A DNA stretch of 27,083 nt from a virus. Positions 23,708-27,083 of the stretch are shown here, piece by piece. The DNA is taken from IMG/VR virus record IMGVR_UViG_3300025097_001935, positions 1-27,083 of that record. One strand, 5' to 3'. Each line of letters begins with the position of its first letter. Within the stretch, counting starts at the first letter, position 1. The translations under genes were made by a program, and so were the position numbers. Below the pieces are notes generated by a model. That model was not told where the DNA came from. It saw only the letters and a list, made by a program, of their open reading frames with translations, and made no database searches.

Positions 23708-25216
23708 CTAAGCTCCTTGTCTTTCGAAGTATTCCGCCGCATGAATTAGAGCGTCACGTACTGCATCCATTCTTTTAATAATACCCCGGTTTACTCCTGT
23801 CTCCTTTGCCTTTCTATAATCATCGCGATTAATAAATTCTCTTGCGGCTTCCCTAAACTTTCCCTCTTTAATTAATTTTATTGTAGCTGGAGAACCTATC
23901 TGCTGTCCTTCGTCATTTATATGCGGGATAAAGCTTCCCCTAAAAGTAGCATCAATAAGATGATTTCTTAAGTTCTGTGGCAATTCTTCCCACTTATATT
24001 TCCCACCCTCTAAGACCTTAATAGTTTGTTTTCTTTTTTCTCGAATATTTAAAACCATCAACCGTTCTGCTTGAGATTTCGTAAGAGAAACCCGACCCTC
24101 TTGAACGTCTTTATAAGAAACACCGGGTAATACGATACCGATAAGTTTTCTACTTTCCTCGCCCCCGTCTAGATAATGACCCACTCCAATAGTATAATAC
24201 TTTTCTTGTCCTCCTCCTTTTTTTTCATTTTTATAAGCATTGAGTCTAAGACCTTCGTTTGTTTTTACCATATTAAATAGTGCATCACTGATATTAGAGT
24301 CAGCTGTAGTCTCCACAGGAAGATTTGTACTAGTATCAACTCCATCGACAATTAGATTTTCATGGCCTTTCATCTTGAACTTTGAAGGCCAATGCCCCTT
24401 CTTATCGGGTTTTGCACCAGCCCGCATTGCCGCTCTATAATCGTACTGGTGACGAGGATCATCGGGATTTGGATTCAAACCCCATTCAGTAGCGTATTGT
24501 CTATACCATTGTTGGAATTTCTGTTCTTCGGCCAAAGCGGCATCATATTCTACTGTGGGGACCCCACCCATAGCCGAAAGCGTAATAGCAGTACTAGCCG
24601 TTCCATACCCAAAACCAGTTCTAACTATCGTTTCTCCAAGATTTCTTCCCGAGGCTCGGCTATTCTCTAGATCTTTTTCTGTTGGCGGTTCTGGCTCTGT
24701 AAATATATTCCATCCGGGAACCTCGTTTATTAGACTGCCGTCATTATCGGAATTATCATCTGGCTCAGCAGTAGCTGGCTCCTGTTCGGAGGGGTCGGGC
24801 AGCGGCCCATAACCGGGGAGTTGCTTTTTCTCTGGTTCTGCTCCCGGGTCCACAACGGTTGGAGCACCTGTCTCCGGGTCCTTTACGATTTTGGGCTTCG
24901 TCACCACCCCGCCGTCAAGGCTTTTCGCGGCCAGATCCGCCCGAATTGCCGCCACATCTTGTTCACGCTGCGTCTCGGCGAGCGCCCTTTTCTCCGCTAT
25001 CTCTATTTTCTTTAAATCTAGTATACCTTCTACGACCGTAGATGTTATTTCATAAGGAGCTTTAATTAAAGCTTGCATATTTTTGTAATAATGATTCAGA
25101 TTTTCTTCAGAAAAATGAGTATCCCATCCCGTCATCTCTTCTCCAGAAACCGGAATAAAAGGAGTCGCTGGTGCTTCTGGAGTAGGAGCCTGAACGTGAT
25201 AATTAGGCTGTTCCAT
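23708..25216 (-). CDS. Virion-associated protein with C-terminal GH24 (T4 lysozyme-like) domain, 502 aa
   Basis: Probably opens the peptidoglycan during DNA entry. The start is taken at the ATG at 25216, 8 bases after AGAAAGGAG; an earlier in-frame TTG at 25222 is too close to that site. Layout: Pro-rich head; helical segment about 35-100; Pro/Glu/Asp-rich linker about 105-185; conserved-looking DYRAAMRAG...GHWPSKFK block at about 259-282, of a kind I recall from other phage virion proteins; GH24 domain about 309-497. Matches to T4 lysozyme include NEGLRLNAY with catalytic E321, YYTIGVGH with T342, and the C-terminal GIIKRMDAVRDAL. The position of T4 Asp20 is Asn330, followed by E331 and a 6-residue insertion. 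It overlaps the 334 aa gene by 14 bases. It could instead be the free endolysin, but the long N-terminal part and operon position argue for a virion role. Confidence 0.82.
   Translation of the reverse strand: MEQPNYHVQAPTPEAPATPFIPVSGEEMTGWDTHFSEENLNHYYKNMQALIKAPYEITSTVVEGILDLKKIEIAEKRALAETQREQDVAAIRADLAAKSLDGGVVTKPKIVKDPETGAPTVVDPGAEPEKKQLPGYGPLPDPSEQEPATAEPDDNSDNDGSLINEVPGWNIFTEPEPPTEKDLENSRASGRNLGETIVRTGFGYGTASTAITLSAMGGVPTVEYDAALAEEQKFQQWYRQYATEWGLNPNPDDPRHQYDYRAAMRAGAKPDKKGHWPSKFKMKGHENLIVDGVDTSTNLPVETTADSNISDALFNMVKTNEGLRLNAYKNEKKGGGQEKYYTIGVGHYLDGGEESRKLIGIVLPGVSYKDVQEGRVSLTKSQAERLMVLNIREKRKQTIKVLEGGKYKWEELPQNLRNHLIDATFRGSFIPHINDEGQQIGSPATIKLIKEGKFREAAREFINRDDYRKAKETGVNRGIIKRMDAVRDALIHAAEYFERQGA
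24775..24990. other. GC-rich island inside the lysozyme-domain gene
   Basis: Three successive 60-base lines (24781-24960) count 37, 36 and 38 G+C (about 62%), while 25021-25080 counts 20 (33%) and typical late-gene lines count about 22. The island encodes residues about 76-147: the end of a helical segment and the Pro/Asp/Glu-rich linker. The frame is continuous across both edges. Confidence 0.75.
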
Positions 25217-26207
25217 TACCAAGTCTCCTTTCTGTTGTGGTCTTTATTCCTTCAACCAAATTCTTATAATTAGCAATAAGCTGTTGGTTATTCTTAATAA
25301 CCCCTGTTTTAATTTTAGACTGGATCGAAGACTGTATCATAGATTTTGTTACTTCTTTAGGATTTTTTGAAGCTTTCGCAGTATCAATAATAATATTATA
25401 TCGATGCTCGTCTAAAACATAAGGACTGTTTAGTTGAGTAGACAAAGAAGCAACGATTTCTTTCTCTTGTTCCACCTGTCTTTTTAAAGCTAACTTATTA
25501 AGCCTCGACATTCTGTCTTTTACCATTGGCTTTAAATATTTTAGATAGATTAGTTGTTCTTCTACACTCATTTCTTCTTCGGTATCTGTAATAGTATAAG
25601 CGGGTACCCTAGTTCCATCCTTAGGAAAACCAAGTCTCCCGTTTTCTGTTGAGATTTCTTTTCCATAACCCATTCGATATAAACGTAGCCACTCATTAGT
25701 ATGTACTTCAGAAGGGACCTGAGCATCTAACTCATATTCTAAACCACTTAGAATCTTTCCAAGTTCTAGCCTATGTAAAACGATAGTTCTTTCTAATTGC
25801 TTAGTATCGTTCTTAGTTTTCAGGCTTTGATAATGTTCTTCTAATTCTGGGTACAAAGAATCCGGCCATGTTCTAAACTTTTCCCGGAAAACCTGTTCCT
25901 GTTCCTCTGAGGATTTGTTTTTAAAACTATTAAAAACCTCTTCTCTAATAAAAGAATCTCCAGATTCCTTAGTATCAGGCCAGAGTTCTTGGAAAGTATT
26001 CCAATATTCTTCTTTATTGTTTTCAGTAAACTCCCAAGGCTGTGCTATTTCGGAATTCCACAGAGACCACCTATCCCATGCTGGTATACCGGCTGTTCTT
26101 ACTAAGAATTCTTTATTAGTAGTAATTTGTTGATGCCCAAAAATTTCTCGCACAGAAGGAACATTAGATTCTATTCCTGTAGCAAGGTTTTTTAAAGTTT
26201 CATACAT
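25203..26207 (-). CDS. 334 aa putative virion protein, unrecognised family
   Basis: The ATG at 26207 is preceded by AAAGGG about 9 bases upstream on the minus strand; the start lies 22 bases after the gp14-like gene stop. The protein is soluble, strongly charged and almost wholly helical, with a Trp-rich first third (about 43-75: AWDRWSLWNSE, PWEF, YWNTF) and a long Lys/Glu coiled-coil-like stretch in the last third (about 225-330). There is no signal peptide, membrane helix or catalytic motif. Sitting between a gp14-like protein and a lysozyme-domain protein, it is most simply a structural or ejection component. The last 14 bases overlap the next gene, and the next ribosome site is inside this gene, suggesting coupled translation. 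Confidence 0.75.
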   Translation of the reverse strand: MYETLKNLATGIESNVPSVREIFGHQQITTNKEFLVRTAGIPAWDRWSLWNSEIAQPWEFTENNKEEYWNTFQELWPDTKESGDSFIREEVFNSFKNKSSEEQEQVFREKFRTWPDSLYPELEEHYQSLKTKNDTKQLERTIVLHRLELGKILSGLEYELDAQVPSEVHTNEWLRLYRMGYGKEISTENGRLGFPKDGTRVPAYTITDTEEEMSVEEQLIYLKYLKPMVKDRMSRLNKLALKRQVEQEKEIVASLSTQLNSPYVLDEHRYNIIIDTAKASKNPKEVTKSMIQSSIQSKIKTGVIKNNQQLIANYKNLVEGIKTTTERRLGNGTA

Positions 26208-26229
26208 AGTTTATACCCTTTATGATTAC

Positions 26230-26949
26230 TCACGGATTGGGACTACCGAATAAGAATTGGAACTGACTACTCCACTCGCCGGAGCCATCTCCCCCTTGAT
26301 ACCCAGCGTCTTTCATTCCAACGTAAGTACTTAAACCAGCACCCACACCAGCGGCAGCCCCAGTTACTAAGCCAGTAGTTAGTGCATTAGACATAATACT
26401 AGAATCAGATTGCTGGTATAGTGTACTTGGCATAAACTTAACTTGAGAAGCATAGCCAAAATTTCTCTTTGCCAGAATTCCTTCTTGTTCTCTTTGGGCA
26501 GATAACAAAGCATTACCGTGTTTTGTTCTTTGGTTAATTAATCCTTTCTTGGCTTGGCTTAAAGCTCCGTTCATTAATGATCGAGCTGTTCCGCTGCTTG
26601 GGTTTAGATTCTTGGTCTGCATTACAGACTGTAGTCGAGCGTTGACTTGGTTGTACTGTCGAGAAAACTGTCCAGTAGCGTTATCAAAATTATAACCTAA
26701 CCAGAATTCCTTTTCAGCCCTAGCCTTATTAGCTGACTTGGCTATATTCCTATTAGCCATCCACTTAGCGGCATTAGCCTGAGCAATCTGACGATTCTTA
26801 ACTTGGTTCTGCATCTTTTGCTGGAACTGTTGTTCCTCGAATTGAAGACGCTGTATAGCATTATTTGCTACCTGCTGCTGTCCTTGCATCATGGAGCCAA
26901 ATATAGCAGAACCAGCTGCTAGAGCTCCCATGCCAATTACTACACCCAT
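26230..26949 (-). CDS. gp14-like small internal virion protein, 239 aa
   Basis: Resembles T7 gp14 (196 aa) in architecture and position rather than in a specific motif. A hydrophobic Gly/Ala/Met-rich N-terminus (MGALAAGSAIFGSMM, residues 7-21) is followed by a long Gln/Asn/Ala/Lys-rich helical region (about 22-160). A Gly/Ala transmembrane-like stretch lies at about 187-211 (LTTGLVTGAAAGVGAGLSTY), and the tail is Gly/Ser-rich. T7 gp14 forms the outer-membrane part of the ejected channel (family knowledge), and the membrane segment here would fit. The ATG at 26949 follows AAGGAG with 7 bases spacing. It is the first complete gene of the late operon in this window. The call is moderately sure because many podoviral proteins share this plan. 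Confidence 0.65.
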   Translation of the reverse strand: MGVVIGMGALAAGSAIFGSMMQGQQQVANNAIQRLQFEEQQFQQKMQNQVKNRQIAQANAAKWMANRNIAKSANKARAEKEFWLGYNFDNATGQFSRQYNQVNARLQSVMQTKNLNPSSGTARSLMNGALSQAKKGLINQRTKHGNALLSAQREQEGILAKRNFGYASQVKFMPSTLYQQSDSSIMSNALTTGLVTGAAAGVGAGLSTYVGMKDAGYQGGDGSGEWSSQFQFLFGSPNP

Positions 26950-27083
26950 TCTAAGCTCCTTATGCGGCCCCTAAGGCCATACCTTTGATTCAGGGTACCC
27001 CAGCACCCTGATAATTCAAAGCTCTCTCAGAGGATCCTACGGCCTCTGGAGGTCCATTTGTTATTCTGCCGCTTCTGGGGCTT
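26950..27083 (-). other. Right-edge intergenic region with two hairpins; end of an upstream gene likely
   Basis: In the minus transcript, before the gp14-like gene, two inverted repeats occur: CAGAGG 27028-27033 / CCTCTG 27043-27048, and TCAGGGT 26990-26996 / ACCCTGA 27005-27011, the latter extended by CTTTGA 26983-26988 / TCAAAG 27016-27021. Two frames enter from the right edge: one ends after APEAAE at a TAA (27063-27061), the other runs 30 codons to a TGA at 26992-26990. The first ends cleanly before the hairpins and is the likelier tail of the upstream gene, but 134 bases cannot settle it. Confidence 0.5.

Noticed and set aside
26969-26990. Readthrough of the TGA at 26992-26990 into a nine-residue extension before the gp14-like gene
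   Set aside because: The frame is only 30 codons long within the window, and the competing frame ends cleanly with a TAA. Nothing supports recoding.
1-27083. tRNA genes, CRISPR arrays, insertion sequences or integrase genes
   Set aside because: No cloverleaf, regularly spaced repeats, transposase or recombinase motifs were seen. Visible repeats are short palindromes or isolated pairs.

Overview
The window looks like part of the genome of a tailed podovirus-type bacteriophage with a T7-like plan, probably from an uncultured or environmental source. The reasons are a single-subunit RNA polymerase with T7-family motifs, a run of long genes that look like ejected (internal) virion proteins, including one with a T4-type lysozyme domain, tight gene packing on one strand, and no cellular housekeeping, tRNA, rRNA, integrase or transposase genes. 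The host cannot be named from the sequence. No capsid, portal, terminase or DNA polymerase gene lies in the window.

All supported genes are on the minus strand, so transcription runs from high to low coordinates. In that order: a gp14-like small internal virion protein (239 aa), an unrecognised 334 aa protein, a 502 aa protein with a C-terminal GH24 (T4 lysozyme-like) domain, an unrecognised 1528 aa protein, and a single uninterrupted 5115 aa giant protein (3759-19106). These five genes are separated by at most about 22 bases or overlap, so they are probably one late operon. By position and architecture they are best read as the ejectosome: proteins that leave the particle with the DNA, cross the cell wall and form or accompany the DNA conduit. 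The giant protein carries two enzyme-like domains visible from motifs: a DEDDy 3'-5' exonuclease fold (D3261, E3263, D3324, Y3431, D3435) and, about 250 residues later, a zinc metallopeptidase motif (HEITH at 3687-3691 with a candidate third ligand at E3749/E3750).

Downstream of the giant gene, base composition changes from roughly 37-40% G+C to roughly 48-50% (line counts by hand). Here lie a 50 aa membrane protein not previously delimited, a 112 aa unknown that overlaps it by 4 bases, and a compact single-subunit RNA polymerase (579 aa, against 883 aa in T7). A 166 aa unknown follows, ended by a good intrinsic terminator. Then comes a 428-base gene-free stretch, AT-rich and full of palindromes, holding two 18-base elements that end in ACTATAG in opposite orientation. 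They resemble T7-type promoters in length and in their initiation core and are the best candidates for promoters read by the RNA polymerase. A 79 aa unknown and a terminator-like hairpin close the left end. Most minus-strand intergenic gaps in this left part contain perfect or near-perfect hairpins.

Corrected starts based on ribosome-binding sites are given for the RNA polymerase (3091), the 1528 aa protein (23706) and the lysozyme-domain protein (25216). All family assignments are by motif reading only; no database search was possible.
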